From an uncultured Erysipelotrichaceae bacterium (lineage in GTDB: Bacteria; Bacillota_I; Bacilli_A; Erysipelotrichales; Erysipelotrichaceae): a stretch of 64,000 bases of DNA. The stretch is from the NCBI GenBank assembly GCA_944326795.1, contig CALVFJ010000005.1:1-64000 (forward strand), given 5' to 3'. The translations under genes were made by a program, and so were the position numbers. Numbering within the stretch: position 1 is the stretch's first letter; every line of letters begins with the position of its first letter. This document shows, piece after piece, positions 28,941 through 36,846 of this stretch. Below the pieces are notes generated by a model, which saw nothing but the letters and a program-made list of their open reading frames with translations, searched no databases and was not told the origin of the DNA.

Positions 28941-28969
28941 AGTATAGATCACGTTGGAATAAAGAACAA
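28941..28969 (-). promoter_or_regulatory. Promoter of the EEP-family gene
   Basis: On the minus strand TTGTTC (28969-28964), 17-bp spacer and TATACT (28946-28941); a second -10-like TATAAT overlaps. It decides the start codon of the downstream gene. Confidence 0.6.
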
Positions 28970-29013
28970 TTAATTTGTTTAGTGACATTAGGATGAATAT
29001 TGATGTGAAGGTG

Positions 29014-29053
29014 TTAGATTTATTATTGACAAATAGTATAATTATCTTAAAAT
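29014..29053 (+). promoter_or_regulatory. Two overlapping promoters of the orphan EIIB gene
   Basis: TTAGAT with a 17-bp spacer to TATAAT (29037-29042), and TTGACA (29026-29031) with a 16-bp spacer to TAAAAT (29048-29053). Either could serve; their overlap would allow mutually exclusive use. Confidence 0.5.
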
Positions 29054-29078
29054 TATTTAATAAGAAGGATAGAATATT

Positions 29079-29561
29079 ATGGAATTATTAAGCGTACGTA
29101 TTGATGAGCGTTTGATCCATGCGCAGGTAACGGTTAACTGGATCGATAAACTTAATCCCGATAGGATAGTGGTCGTTGATGATAATATCCTGGCTGATGA
29201 TGCTCAGCGTTCAGCATTAAAATTATCGTGTCCTAAAAATGTTAAACTAACAATTCTGGAAACCCAGAATTTAGTTAGTCGTCTGAATGAAGATTTTTTT
29301 CAAGACGAAAAAATATTATTGCTTTGCAAGGGCATTAAAGCAATAAAAAGAATGGCATTGTATGGTTATTTGCCAAAAGAAGTTATAATTGGTAATCTTC
29401 ATTATCAGGATGATGATAGGATCGTTATAAATCAAAATATCGCTGTTTCGCCAGAGCAAAAACAAAATTTACTAGATCTTAACGATAAAGGCATAAATTT
29501 TTTTGGACAACTATTTCCAGAAGATGAAAAAATTGATATTATTTCTTTACTTAATAATTAA
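29079..29561 (+). CDS. Orphan PTS mannose/fructose/sorbose-family EIIB protein
   Basis: A free-standing EIIB domain of the mannose class, 160 residues. The phosphorylated His is His14 in VRIDERLIHAQV. The rest follows the EIIB(Man) fold, with VVVDDNILADD and LLLCKG. No IIA, IIC or IID gene is adjacent; the gene stands alone between two terminators. It may phosphorylate sugar through permease subunits encoded elsewhere, or act as a phosphorylation-state regulator. It is convergent with metK. Confidence 0.85.
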   Translation: MELLSVRIDERLIHAQVTVNWIDKLNPDRIVVVDDNILADDAQRSALKLSCPKNVKLTILETQNLVSRLNEDFFQDEKILLLCKGIKAIKRMALYGYLPKEVIIGNLHYQDDDRIVINQNIAVSPEQKQNLLDLNDKGINFFGQLFPEDEKIDIISLLNN

Positions 29562-29592
29562 AAAACTAGATTTCAATTGAAATCTAGTTTTT
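29561..29592. terminator. Bidirectional terminator between EIIB and metK
   Basis: A perfect 32-nt palindrome centred at 29576/29577 with A and T tracts at its two ends serves both convergent genes and begins at the EIIB stop codon. Confidence 0.9.
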
Positions 29593-29595
29593 AAT

Positions 29596-30687
29596 TTATA
29601 TCTTTAGTTCTTTGACTTGTTCCCAAGGTAACCCTGGTTTACCAAAATGTCCATATTGCGTTGTTTGAGCATAAATTGGTTGACGAAGGTTTAATTCGTT
29701 GATGATGTTTGTTACGCTAAAATCAAAATTATTGTTAATGATGTCTAATAGTTCTTGATTTGAATACTTGCTGGTACCATATGTTTCGACATTTATTGAT
29801 ACAGGATTAGGTTTTCCAATGGCATAAGCAACCTGAATAAGGCATTTTTTAGCTAATTGGTTGGCAACGATATTTTTGGCAACATAACGTGCATAGTAAG
29901 CTCCACTGCGATCTACCTTTGTTGGGTCTTTACTAGAAAGGCATCCTCCACCAATAGGAGCATATCCGCCGTAGGTATCAACAACGATCTTACGTCCGGT
30001 CGTACCTGAATCACCAAAGCTTCCGCCAACGATGAAACTTCCGCTTGGATTAATTAAAAATTTAGTGTTTTCATCAATGTATTTTGGATCTATTACTTTA
30101 TTGATAACTTCATTCATAATGATATCTTTGATAGTATCTTGAGTAACATTAGCCAAATGTTGGGTAGAGATAACAACAGTATCAACTCGTTTTACGCGAT
30201 CATTTTCATACTCAACACTTACTTGGGTCTTACCATCGGGTTTTAATAAATCAGGGTGCTCACGCCTTACTCTTTCTAAGGTTTTAGCTAACATATGAGC
30301 ACAGTCGATTGCAAATGGCATGCAAGATTTTGATTCATCACATGCGTAGCCAAACATTAAGCCTTGATCACCAGCACATACTTGATCGCGATCAACAGCA
30401 TTGTCGATTTCTGCTGATTGTTTGTTTACTTTGACCAACACTTCATATTCTTCATCATAACCGATTTTTTTGATTACTTCTTTAGCAATCTTAGCATAAT
30501 CAATTTCTGCTGTTGTGTTAGCTTCGCCATAAATTAGGACAAAATTATCTTTGATGGTAGCTTCTACAGCCATATGGCTATATGGATCTTGTCTCAAAGC
30601 TTCATCTAGGATGTGGTCGGCAATCCAGTCACATATCTTATCAGGGTGACCGCTAGTTACTGATTCACTTGTAAAAATATTTTTCAT
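29596..30687 (-). CDS. metK: S-adenosylmethionine synthetase
   Basis: Makes SAM from methionine and ATP. Conserved blocks: FTSESVTSGHPDKICD at the N-terminus, GDQGLMFGYA, the methionine/ATP loop GGSFGDSGTTGRK, and GGGCLSSKDPTKVDRSGAY, where most family members read GGGAFSGKDPTKVDRSAAY. The 363-residue length is 15-30 short of typical, without loss of a recognisable block. AAGGAGGAAAC precedes the ATG. Expression is predicted to be controlled by the SAM riboswitch upstream. Confidence 0.96.
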   Translation of the reverse strand: MKNIFTSESVTSGHPDKICDWIADHILDEALRQDPYSHMAVEATIKDNFVLIYGEANTTAEIDYAKIAKEVIKKIGYDEEYEVLVKVNKQSAEIDNAVDRDQVCAGDQGLMFGYACDESKSCMPFAIDCAHMLAKTLERVRREHPDLLKPDGKTQVSVEYENDRVKRVDTVVISTQHLANVTQDTIKDIIMNEVINKVIDPKYIDENTKFLINPSGSFIVGGSFGDSGTTGRKIVVDTYGGYAPIGGGCLSSKDPTKVDRSGAYYARYVAKNIVANQLAKKCLIQVAYAIGKPNPVSINVETYGTSKYSNQELLDIINNNFDFSVTNIINELNLRQPIYAQTTQYGHFGKPGLPWEQVKELKI

Positions 30688-30712
30688 GTTTCCTCCTTGT
30701 TGTCATTATATG

Positions 30713-30853
30713 AAAAAAGCCTCAAGAAAGAGGCTTTTTTTAATCGTTCAAGTGCTCTTTCTTTTATCGGTGTTAGCTTTACCACCTTGCTTGTTATAGT
30801 AGGTTGGTATGAGGTCATCGAGCTAACTCTCTTGCTCATTCTTGATATAAGAC
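30713..30853 (-). promoter_or_regulatory. SAM-I-clan riboswitch controlling metK
   Basis: Read on the minus strand. P1: TCTTATATC (30852-30844) pairs with GATAAAAGA (30768-30760), 8 of 9 bp. P2 contains a GAG/CTC helix followed by GATGA, as at the SAM-I kink-turn. The P2 loop hexamer GTTAGC (30827-30822) is perfectly complementary to GCTAAC (30777-30772), the expected pseudoknot. ACCAACC and AAGGTG flank P3. The P3-to-P1 interval leaves no room for a normal P4. The expression platform is legible: AAGAAAGAG overlapping the P1 3' strand can pair with CTCTTTCTT in the terminator, whose own stem is AAAAAAGCCTC/GAGGCTTTTTT (30713-30740). SAM binding would favour termination. Confidence 0.85.
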
Positions 30854-30859
30854 TATGAT

Positions 30860-30888
30860 ATTTAAACACTTTTTATCATATATGTCAA
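30860..30888 (-). promoter_or_regulatory. Promoter of the metK leader
   Basis: Consensus TTGACA (30888-30883), 17-bp spacer and TTAAAT (30865-30860) on the minus strand. It lies immediately downstream of the glnN stop; no terminator separates the two, so glnN read-through into the leader is possible. Confidence 0.7.
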
Positions 30889-30894
30889 TTGATA

Positions 30895-32988
30895 TTATAA
30901 TTTTTTGAATAACATATCGGAATAAGTTGGAACAGTGTATATTTGCTTATCAGCTATCGTTTCATATTCATCGATTGCATGACGGATCTTAGCTAATATA
31001 GGGCATAGATCGTAATAATATTTTTTGCCTTTTTCAAAATTATCCTTAATTTCTTCTAGCACATTGATAGAATTGTCAAGAGCATCTAACTGCAAAGAAA
31101 TTTCATCGATCAATAACGATATCTTTTCAATCTTATTATTGATATATTTATTTTTTGTCTTTAGCAGAGCTTGAGCTTGTGCAACATTTTTTAAATCATT
31201 TATCATCAAAGGAATAATTTGATTATTAGCAATACGTTTCAATGTTTTAGCTTCGATCAAAACAGTTTTGATATATTGCTCGCTCAATATTTCTTCACGA
31301 GCATATAATTCTTTTTCAGTAAAAATATTTAAGCTTGTAAATAATTTGATTGCTTTAGGATCGATCAATGAACTTACCGATTCGATAAATGATGGGATAT
31401 TTGCAAGGCCACGGCGATTTGCTTCTTTTATCCATTCTTTGGAATATCCATCACCTGAGAAAATGATCCGCTTATGATCCTTGATGATGTTCTTACAGAT
31501 GATCATTGCTTTTTCTCTAACATCTTGCAGATATTTTAATCCTTCTAATTGATCAGCAATCTCATTAAGGCTTTCAGCCATGATCGAGTTTAACACTACA
31601 TTAGGAATAGCTGCGCTTTGGCTAGAACCTAACATTCTAAATTCAAATTTATTTCCAGTAAATGCCAAAGGGGAGGTACGGTTACGATCGGCATTGTCAT
31701 GTGGTATATATGAAAGGCCGCTGACTGGATTAAAGTCTTTCTTTTCGTCTTTGGTAGCAACTTTTTTATCTTTATAAATGCTATATAAGATGTTTTCTAT
31801 ATAACTTCCAAGATAAATGCTGATAATAGCCGGAGGAGCTTCATTGGCGCCTAAACGATGATCGTTTCCTGCGCTAGAAGCACTCATTCTAAGCAGTTCA
31901 GGATAGGAATCGACTGCTTTGATGAAAGCACATATATATACAAGGAAACGGATATTTTCAGCTGGTTTTTCGCCAGGAGAAAATAAATTTTGACCATCAT
32001 CGGTCATGATTGAAAAATTGTTATGCTTTCCAGAACCATTGATATGATCAAAAGGCTTTTCATGCAGCAGGCAGGCTAGATCATGTTTTTTTGCACAGGC
32101 TTTTAATACATCCATGATGATCTGATTTTGATCGACTGCAACATTGGCATTTGAGAAAATAGGAGCTAATTCAAATTGACCAGGAGCAACTTCATTGTGT
32201 TCAGCTTTAGCATATATGCCTAATTTCCAAAGCTCGCTATTTACATCTTTCATAAAATCATGCACACGAACAGGAATGGAGCCAAAATAATGATCATCCA
32301 ATTCTTGGGCTTTACTTGGGATTGCACCAAATAATGTTCGGTTGCATAGAATAAGGTCAAGGCGGGCATCAAAATACTCTTTGTCAATCAGGAAATATTC
32401 TTGTTCCAAACCAACGACAGGATAACAATATTTGACATCTTTATCGCCAAGAATATTTACTACTCGAGTTGATGCCTTGTTCAAGGCATCAATTGATTTT
32501 AATAATGGTGATTTTTTATCTAGTGATTCGCCGTTATATGAAACAAATACGCTGGGGATGCATAAAACACCATCACGAATGAATGCTGGGCTAGTAAAAT
32601 CCCAATATGTATATCCTCTTGCTTCAAAGGTTGCACGTAGGCCACCGCTAGGGAAACTTGAAGCATCAGGTTCTCCTTTGATCAACGATTTACCAGAAAA
32701 ACGCAATAAAGGTTCGCCGTTTTCACCTGGTTCAATGAAAGCATCATGCTTTTGGGCGGTTGAACCGGTCATTGGTTGGAACCAATGGGTAAAATGAGTC
32801 GCACCATTTTCACAAGCCCATCGTTTCATGGCATGGGCAATAGCATCTGCTGTTTGACGATCTAGAGTTCCTTCATTGGCTACAGTTTGTTTCCATTTTT
32901 TATAAATTGGACTTGGAAGTCGTTCTTCCATGAGCTTTTCGTTAAAAACTAATGAACCAAAATCTTCTAAAAAACTTTTATCTAGCAT
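30895..32988 (-). CDS. glnN: Type III glutamine synthetase (GlnN)
   Basis: Ammonia assimilation: glutamate + NH3 + ATP to glutamine. The 697-residue length and the N-terminal region (residues 1-100, THWFQPMTGSTAQKHDAF) are specific to GSIII. Core blocks: EGEPDASSFPSGGLRATFEARGY-like (here KGEPDASSFPSGGLR), GLEQEYFLID, AEHNEVAPGQFELAP and GSGKHNNFS. A long helical C-terminal region follows residue 560. AGGAGAAAAA precedes the ATG. No glnR or glnB gene is adjacent. Confidence 0.97.
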   Translation of the reverse strand: MLDKSFLEDFGSLVFNEKLMEERLPSPIYKKWKQTVANEGTLDRQTADAIAHAMKRWACENGATHFTHWFQPMTGSTAQKHDAFIEPGENGEPLLRFSGKSLIKGEPDASSFPSGGLRATFEARGYTYWDFTSPAFIRDGVLCIPSVFVSYNGESLDKKSPLLKSIDALNKASTRVVNILGDKDVKYCYPVVGLEQEYFLIDKEYFDARLDLILCNRTLFGAIPSKAQELDDHYFGSIPVRVHDFMKDVNSELWKLGIYAKAEHNEVAPGQFELAPIFSNANVAVDQNQIIMDVLKACAKKHDLACLLHEKPFDHINGSGKHNNFSIMTDDGQNLFSPGEKPAENIRFLVYICAFIKAVDSYPELLRMSASSAGNDHRLGANEAPPAIISIYLGSYIENILYSIYKDKKVATKDEKKDFNPVSGLSYIPHDNADRNRTSPLAFTGNKFEFRMLGSSQSAAIPNVVLNSIMAESLNEIADQLEGLKYLQDVREKAMIICKNIIKDHKRIIFSGDGYSKEWIKEANRRGLANIPSFIESVSSLIDPKAIKLFTSLNIFTEKELYAREEILSEQYIKTVLIEAKTLKRIANNQIIPLMINDLKNVAQAQALLKTKNKYINNKIEKISLLIDEISLQLDALDNSINVLEEIKDNFEKGKKYYYDLCPILAKIRHAIDEYETIADKQIYTVPTYSDMLFKKL

Positions 32989-33012
32989 ATTTTTTCTCCT
33001 TATATGCTTTAT

Positions 33013-33040
33013 ATTTTATTTATTAATATTCATTAGTCAA
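33013..33040 (-). promoter_or_regulatory. Promoter of glnN
   Basis: TTGACT (33040-33035), 16-bp spacer and TAAAAT (33018-33013) on the minus strand. Phased A-tracts lie just upstream (33042-33107). Confidence 0.6.
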
Positions 33041-33041
33041 T

Positions 33042-33107
33042 AAAAAAGTAAAAAAATGCTAAAAAACTTAAAAAAATAAGGAAAAAATGCTAAAAAAATT
33101 GAAAAAA
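33042..33107. repeat. Phased A-tracts with a two-copy 27-bp direct repeat
   Basis: Seven A-runs of 6-7 nt are centred near 33044, 33053, 33063, 33073, 33084, 33095 and 33104, about one helical turn apart. They are contained in two imperfect copies of a unit carrying AAAAAATGCTAAAAAA (starting at 33051 and 33082). Such phasing is known to bend DNA. The array sits directly upstream of the glnN -35 box. Confidence 0.7.
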
Positions 33108-33119
33108 TCATATTTAAGC

Positions 33120-33151
33120 AAAAAAAAATCGGCAATTAGCTGATTTTTTTT
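33120..33151 (-). terminator. Terminator of the NifU-like gene
   Basis: On the minus strand an A-rich 5' arm and AATCAGC pair with GCCGATT and a nine-T run (loop about 5 nt). It begins just after the stop codon at 33154. Confidence 0.75.
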
Positions 33152-33153
33152 GC

Positions 33154-33408
33154 TTAATAGAAGAAATTTGGAATTTGAGTTTCATCAAGAACAACTTTTT
33201 TTACCTCTGGAACTTCATCTAATAAAATTGCTTCAATTCCATCAGTTATCGTGTCATTTATTGATAGACAACCAGCACAAGCACCTAACATTCTAACGGT
33301 AACGACACCGTCCTTAAAGTCTACCAATTCAACATCTCCACCATCCCGTTGGATATATGGGCGAATTTTATTGATTGTTAGCTCAATTCTTTCTAATACA
33401 TCTTCCAT
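33154..33408 (-). CDS. NifU C-terminal-domain Fe-S scaffold protein
   Basis: A single NifU-like domain of 84 residues that holds a labile iron-sulfur cluster for delivery to client proteins. It starts LERIELTINKIRPYIQRDGGDVELVDF and has the cluster-binding pair in GACAGCLSIN (CxxC). AGAAGG lies about 10 bp before the ATG. It may supply clusters to the Fe-S-rich Rnf complex, but nothing in its position ties it specifically to that. Confidence 0.9.
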   Translation of the reverse strand: MEDVLERIELTINKIRPYIQRDGGDVELVDFKDGVVTVRMLGACAGCLSINDTITDGIEAILLDEVPEVKKVVLDETQIPNFFY

Positions 33409-33433
33409 GAGATTTGAACCTTCTTTCTAATGC

Positions 33434-33889
33434 TTAATAAAATAAAGAGTACATAATAAAGGCTACGATGATTCCTAAAACTATTCCTCCAAATACTTCG
33501 ACCCAGCGATGCCCTAGAACATCTTTTGTTTTTTCTTTATATACGGGATCGCTAAGATCAATAGATGTTTGATCTTTAAGGTCTTTTATAAGTTGTTTTA
33601 CGATTCGAATATTTACGCCGGAATAATAACGGACATTTGCTGCATCATAGATAATAACAACAGAGAAGGCAGCAGTAACCGCAAAAATAGTAGAAGTAAA
33701 TGATTCTTGTAATCCTATTGCAATGCTTAAAGCACTAACTAGTGCGGAGTGGGAACTTGGAAAACCTCCGCTGGCGCTGATAGTAGAAAGGGTCCATTCT
33801 TTCGTAGCATGATAATGAAACAAAGGTTTCATAAATTGAGCAATTGCTAATGAAATAACACTTGCCCAAAATGGGTACATATCTTGCAT
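33434..33889 (-). CDS. YuiD/DUF212 divergent PAP2-family membrane protein
   Basis: A 151-residue protein with three or four membrane helices. The DUF212 landmarks are GGFPSSHSALVSALS, VIIYDAANVRY and the C-terminal GHRWVEVFGGIVLG. The SSHSA and GHRW histidines correspond to the PAP2 catalytic motifs. The in vivo substrate is unknown. It is transcribed divergently from the S1-domain gene from a shared palindromic region and lies upstream of the NifU-like gene in the same direction. Confidence 0.85.
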   Translation of the reverse strand: MQDMYPFWASVISLAIAQFMKPLFHYHATKEWTLSTISASGGFPSSHSALVSALSIAIGLQESFTSTIFAVTAAFSVVIIYDAANVRYYSGVNIRIVKQLIKDLKDQTSIDLSDPVYKEKTKDVLGHRWVEVFGGIVLGIIVAFIMYSLFY

Positions 33890-33912
33890 ATATTAATTCT
33901 CCCTACTGCAAA

Positions 33913-33946
33913 AGTATATCACATTTTTTTTAAGATGTGTTATACT
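33913..33946. promoter_or_regulatory. Palindromic divergent promoter between yuiD and the S1-domain gene
   Basis: The 12-bp arms AGTATATCACAT (33913-33924) and ATGTGTTATACT (33935-33946) match at 11 positions around a 10-nt T-rich spacer. Each arm ends in a TATACT -10 box pointing outward, and each promoter's -35 position falls in the opposite arm. The two promoters should therefore compete or share one regulator. Confidence 0.6.
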
Positions 33947-33969
33947 ATTAACATATTGAGGTGATTAAT

Positions 33970-34335
33970 ATGCACTATCAAATAGGTCAGATCGTTGAAG
34001 GGGTCATTACAGGGATTCAGCCATATGGTGCTTTTGTTAATCTTGATGGCAAAACCACAGGGTTGATCCATATCTCTGAGATAAGTGAAGGCTTTGTTAA
34101 AGATGTTTCACATTTTGTTAAGATTGGAGATACAATAAAAGTCAAAATAATTGATTTTGATGATAAAAATAATCAGGCAAGGCTATCTTTAAAAGCCATA
34201 TATCCTAATAAACCTCGCCGAGACCGTAAAAGCAATCGATATGGTTCTTTACCTGCGATGAAATTAGGATTTTCAACGATTGCCAAAAATTTAGATGGAT
34301 GGATTAAAGAAGCAAAGGAGAAGCAAAATGATTAA
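33970..34335 (+). CDS. S1-domain RNA-binding protein (YugI/CvfD-like)
   Basis: One S1 domain in residues 1-72 (GQIVEGVITGIQPYGAFVNL, then GLIHISEIS and VKVKIIDFDDKNNQARLSLK), then a basic tail RRDRKSNR and a C-terminal LGFSTIAKNLDGWI found in general stress protein 13/CvfD relatives. These act as post-transcriptional regulators or ribosome-associated factors. The ATG at 33970 is 6 bp after GAGGTG; the GTG at 33961 is part of that ribosome binding site. The gene ends 8 bp inside the pgi start region. Confidence 0.85.
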   Translation: MHYQIGQIVEGVITGIQPYGAFVNLDGKTTGLIHISEISEGFVKDVSHFVKIGDTIKVKIIDFDDKNNQARLSLKAIYPNKPRRDRKSNRYGSLPAMKLGFSTIAKNLDGWIKEAKEKQND

Positions 34336-35608
34336 ATTTGATGCAAGTCATGCAATGTTAAAAGAAGACATTATGTCTTATGAACCTGAAGTAAAAAGAA
34401 TTCACAAGATGATCCATGAAAAAACCGGTGCTGGTAATGATTTTTTAGGATGGGTAGATTGGATCAATAATTATGATGTTAAAGAATATCAACGTATCAA
34501 AGAAGTTGCTGCTGCTGTAAAAGATAAAGCAGAAGTATTATTGGTGTGCGGAATAGGAGGATCTTATCTTGGAGCTAGAGCAGCCATTGAAATGATCCAA
34601 GGCTTGTACCCAGAAAATGATACTGAAGTAATATTTATTGGGAATACATTCTCTAGTACATATTTTAAGCAGGTTGAAAATCATATCAAAGATAAATCAG
34701 TAGTTTTGAATGTCATCAGCAAATCTGGGACAACAACAGAAACAGCTATGGCATTTAGAATGTTAAAACAAATGATGGAAGAAAGGTATGGCAAAGAAGA
34801 ATGCAAAACAAGGATCATTGCTACTACCGACAAAGCTAGAGGAACCCTAAAAAGCTTGGCAGATAAAGAGGGTTATCAAACATTTGTAATTCCAGATGAT
34901 ATCGGTGGACGTTATTCGGTAATTACACCTGTTGGCCTAGTTCCAATGGCAATCATGGGAATTGATATCGATGAGGTATATAACGGCTTAAAAGCTGCTT
35001 ATGATGATCTAAATAATGATGATCTTGCTAACAATCCTGCTTATCAATATGCAGTTGCGCGTAGAATACTACAAAATATGGGCAAAGATGCCGAGATGCT
35101 GGTTGCTTATGAGCCACAAATGCAGATGGTAACTGAATGGTGGAAACAATTGTTTGGTGAATCAGAAGGCAAAGATGGCAAAGGAATTTTACCTTGCAGC
35201 GCTATATTTTCAACGGATTTGCATAGCTTGGGTCAGTTCATTCAAGAAGGAAAAAAAGTATTGTTTGAAACATTGGTCTTAGTTGATAAACCAACGATGG
35301 ATGGTCTTTTCCCAAATGATGAAGAAGATGCAGATGGCATGAACTATTTAGCTAACAAATCACTAAATTGGGTAAATAAAATGGCGTGTGAAGGAACATT
35401 GGAAGCTCATGAAGTAACTGGAAAGGTTCCTAATTTGATCATTCACATTCAAGATATGAAAGAATATACATTTGGATATATGTGCTATTTCTTCTTTATT
35501 GCTTGTGCAATGAGCTGCTACATGCTTGATATCAATCCATTTAATCAACCAGGTGTTGAAGTTTATAAGAAGAATATGTTCAAACTTTTAGGAAAGCCTG
35601 TTAAATAA
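34328..35608 (+). CDS. pgi: Glucose-6-phosphate isomerase
   Basis: Interconverts glucose-6-phosphate and fructose-6-phosphate in glycolysis. Phosphate-binding SIS blocks: CGIGGSYLGARAA and VISKSGTTTETA; the family motif GGRYSVITPVGL and the catalytic region near QPGVEVYKKNMF are present. From ATG 34328 it has 426 residues, the short Bacillota form. AAAGGAGAAG lies before that ATG; the in-frame ATG at 34295 lies deep in the upstream gene. It overlaps the S1-domain gene by 8 bp. Confidence 0.96.
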   Translation: MIKFDASHAMLKEDIMSYEPEVKRIHKMIHEKTGAGNDFLGWVDWINNYDVKEYQRIKEVAAAVKDKAEVLLVCGIGGSYLGARAAIEMIQGLYPENDTEVIFIGNTFSSTYFKQVENHIKDKSVVLNVISKSGTTTETAMAFRMLKQMMEERYGKEECKTRIIATTDKARGTLKSLADKEGYQTFVIPDDIGGRYSVITPVGLVPMAIMGIDIDEVYNGLKAAYDDLNNDDLANNPAYQYAVARRILQNMGKDAEMLVAYEPQMQMVTEWWKQLFGESEGKDGKGILPCSAIFSTDLHSLGQFIQEGKKVLFETLVLVDKPTMDGLFPNDEEDADGMNYLANKSLNWVNKMACEGTLEAHEVTGKVPNLIIHIQDMKEYTFGYMCYFFFIACAMSCYMLDINPFNQPGVEVYKKNMFKLLGKPVK

Positions 35609-35620
35609 ATTTTTATAAGT

Positions 35621-35650
35621 AAAAAATCCTGATATTTTCAGGATTTTTTT
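35621..35650 (+). terminator. Terminator after pgi
   Basis: A 12-bp stem (AAAAAATCCTGA with TCAGGATTTTTT, 5-nt loop) continues into T. Confidence 0.85.
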
Positions 35651-35654
35651 GATT

Positions 35655-35683
35655 AAAAAAGGGGTGGCTTTATATGCCATCCC
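35655..35683 (-). terminator. Terminator after apbE
   Basis: On the minus strand GGGATGGC (35683-35676) pairs with GCCACCCC (35668-35661), with one wobble, followed by TTTTTT (35660-35655). Confidence 0.85.
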
Positions 35684-35695
35684 TAGATATATGCT

Positions 35696-36799
35696 CTATT
35701 GAGTTATGATGGAATCTTTGATACCTTCAGTATACAATATTTGATAACCATTTATATTCATGCTATTGGCGCTATCAATGGCTTTTGCTTCGTCAACGAT
35801 CCAAATTGCATTAAAATTATCATCTGGATATAATTCTTGCACTCTAGCGAGTAATTCTAATCCTTCATCATAATCTAAAGTATATAATGAAGTGCTTAAG
35901 ATATCGGCGATAGCACTGTTTTTGCAAATTACAGTAACGCTGCGATATTTAGTTGCCGGATATAAGGTGCGAGGATCAATGATGTGATTATAGCTATTGC
36001 CATCTTCAGCAATATAATATCTTTGATAATCACCGCTTGTTACAAATGAGACGCTTCCTGGTTGCGATACCGCAATGAATCCACCTTCACCATCAGGATT
36101 TTGGATCAATGAACGCCAAGGGCTGCCATCTAGTTTAGTATTTACCGTACGGTTATTACCGCCAGCATTTACGATAGCCGCTTTGATGTCATCTTGTTCT
36201 AAGGTTTGGGCTAATTGCTCAGCGGCATAACCTTTAGCCACACCGCCTACATCTAAGCTGGCACATGCTTCGTTTAGATATACGGTGTTATTTTCATCAT
36301 CAATTTCGACTTTGTCCCATCCGGTACAAGCAAAAGCAGTTTGTAATTCTTCGTCAGTAGGGAGAGATCCTAATTCACCTTGAGCATTTGCTTCAATGCC
36401 ATCTTCGCGATATTGATGCCATATTTTTAAAACCGGACCCATTGTTATATCAAATTCATGATTAGTAATTTCATAGAATTCCCTAGTTAATAATAATAGA
36501 TCAATCAATGTTTGATCAACTTCTATCGGTTTAATTCCAGCGTTATCGTTGATCGTTTTAAGGTTATTTACCCCAGGATAGGTATTATAGATATCAAATA
36601 ACTGATTGTAATTGCTATATTGTTCTAATAGCTTGTTGTATTCTTCGCTAAAATCTTCTTTGCTCTCAGTTGCTAATTGAATTTGCAAAAAAGTATCAAA
36701 GCCTGCAGTAAGGCTGACTTCCTCGTACATCGTGTATTCTTTTGCAGAGCATGATGATAGAAGTAAGATACTTAATAGAAGTACTACAAATTTTTTCAT
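35696..36799 (-). CDS. apbE: FAD:protein FMN transferase ApbE (lipoprotein)
   Basis: Attaches FMN through a phosphoester to Thr in [DSTG]xxG[AS]T motifs of extracytoplasmic domains. The signal peptide ends in lipobox LSSC (Cys17), so the enzyme is outside the membrane, where its targets are. Family blocks: ITMGPVLKIW, SLDVGGVAKGYAAE (FAD and Mg binding), NAGGNNRTV, FVTSGDYQRYY and YNHIIDPRT. The 367-residue length is normal. It is transcribed divergently from the Rnf operon, whose RnfD and RnfG together carry six candidate acceptor threonines. Confidence 0.95.
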   Translation of the reverse strand: MKKFVVLLLSILLLSSCSAKEYTMYEEVSLTAGFDTFLQIQLATESKEDFSEEYNKLLEQYSNYNQLFDIYNTYPGVNNLKTINDNAGIKPIEVDQTLIDLLLLTREFYEITNHEFDITMGPVLKIWHQYREDGIEANAQGELGSLPTDEELQTAFACTGWDKVEIDDENNTVYLNEACASLDVGGVAKGYAAEQLAQTLEQDDIKAAIVNAGGNNRTVNTKLDGSPWRSLIQNPDGEGGFIAVSQPGSVSFVTSGDYQRYYIAEDGNSYNHIIDPRTLYPATKYRSVTVICKNSAIADILSTSLYTLDYDEGLELLARVQELYPDDNFNAIWIVDEAKAIDSANSMNINGYQILYTEGIKDSIITQ

Positions 36800-36846
36800 T
36801 TTTAATCACCGATAACTATTTTAACACATAAAATGGTATATGGAAA

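Noticed and set aside
30684-30869. Open frame of 61 codons on the minus strand ahead of metK
   Set aside because: It lies exactly over the SAM riboswitch and terminator hairpin and has no ribosome binding site; the RNA structure explains the sequence.
33042-33128. CRISPR-like repeat array
   Set aside because: Only two imperfect A-rich units, with no spacers and no cas genes; DNA curvature explains the pattern better.
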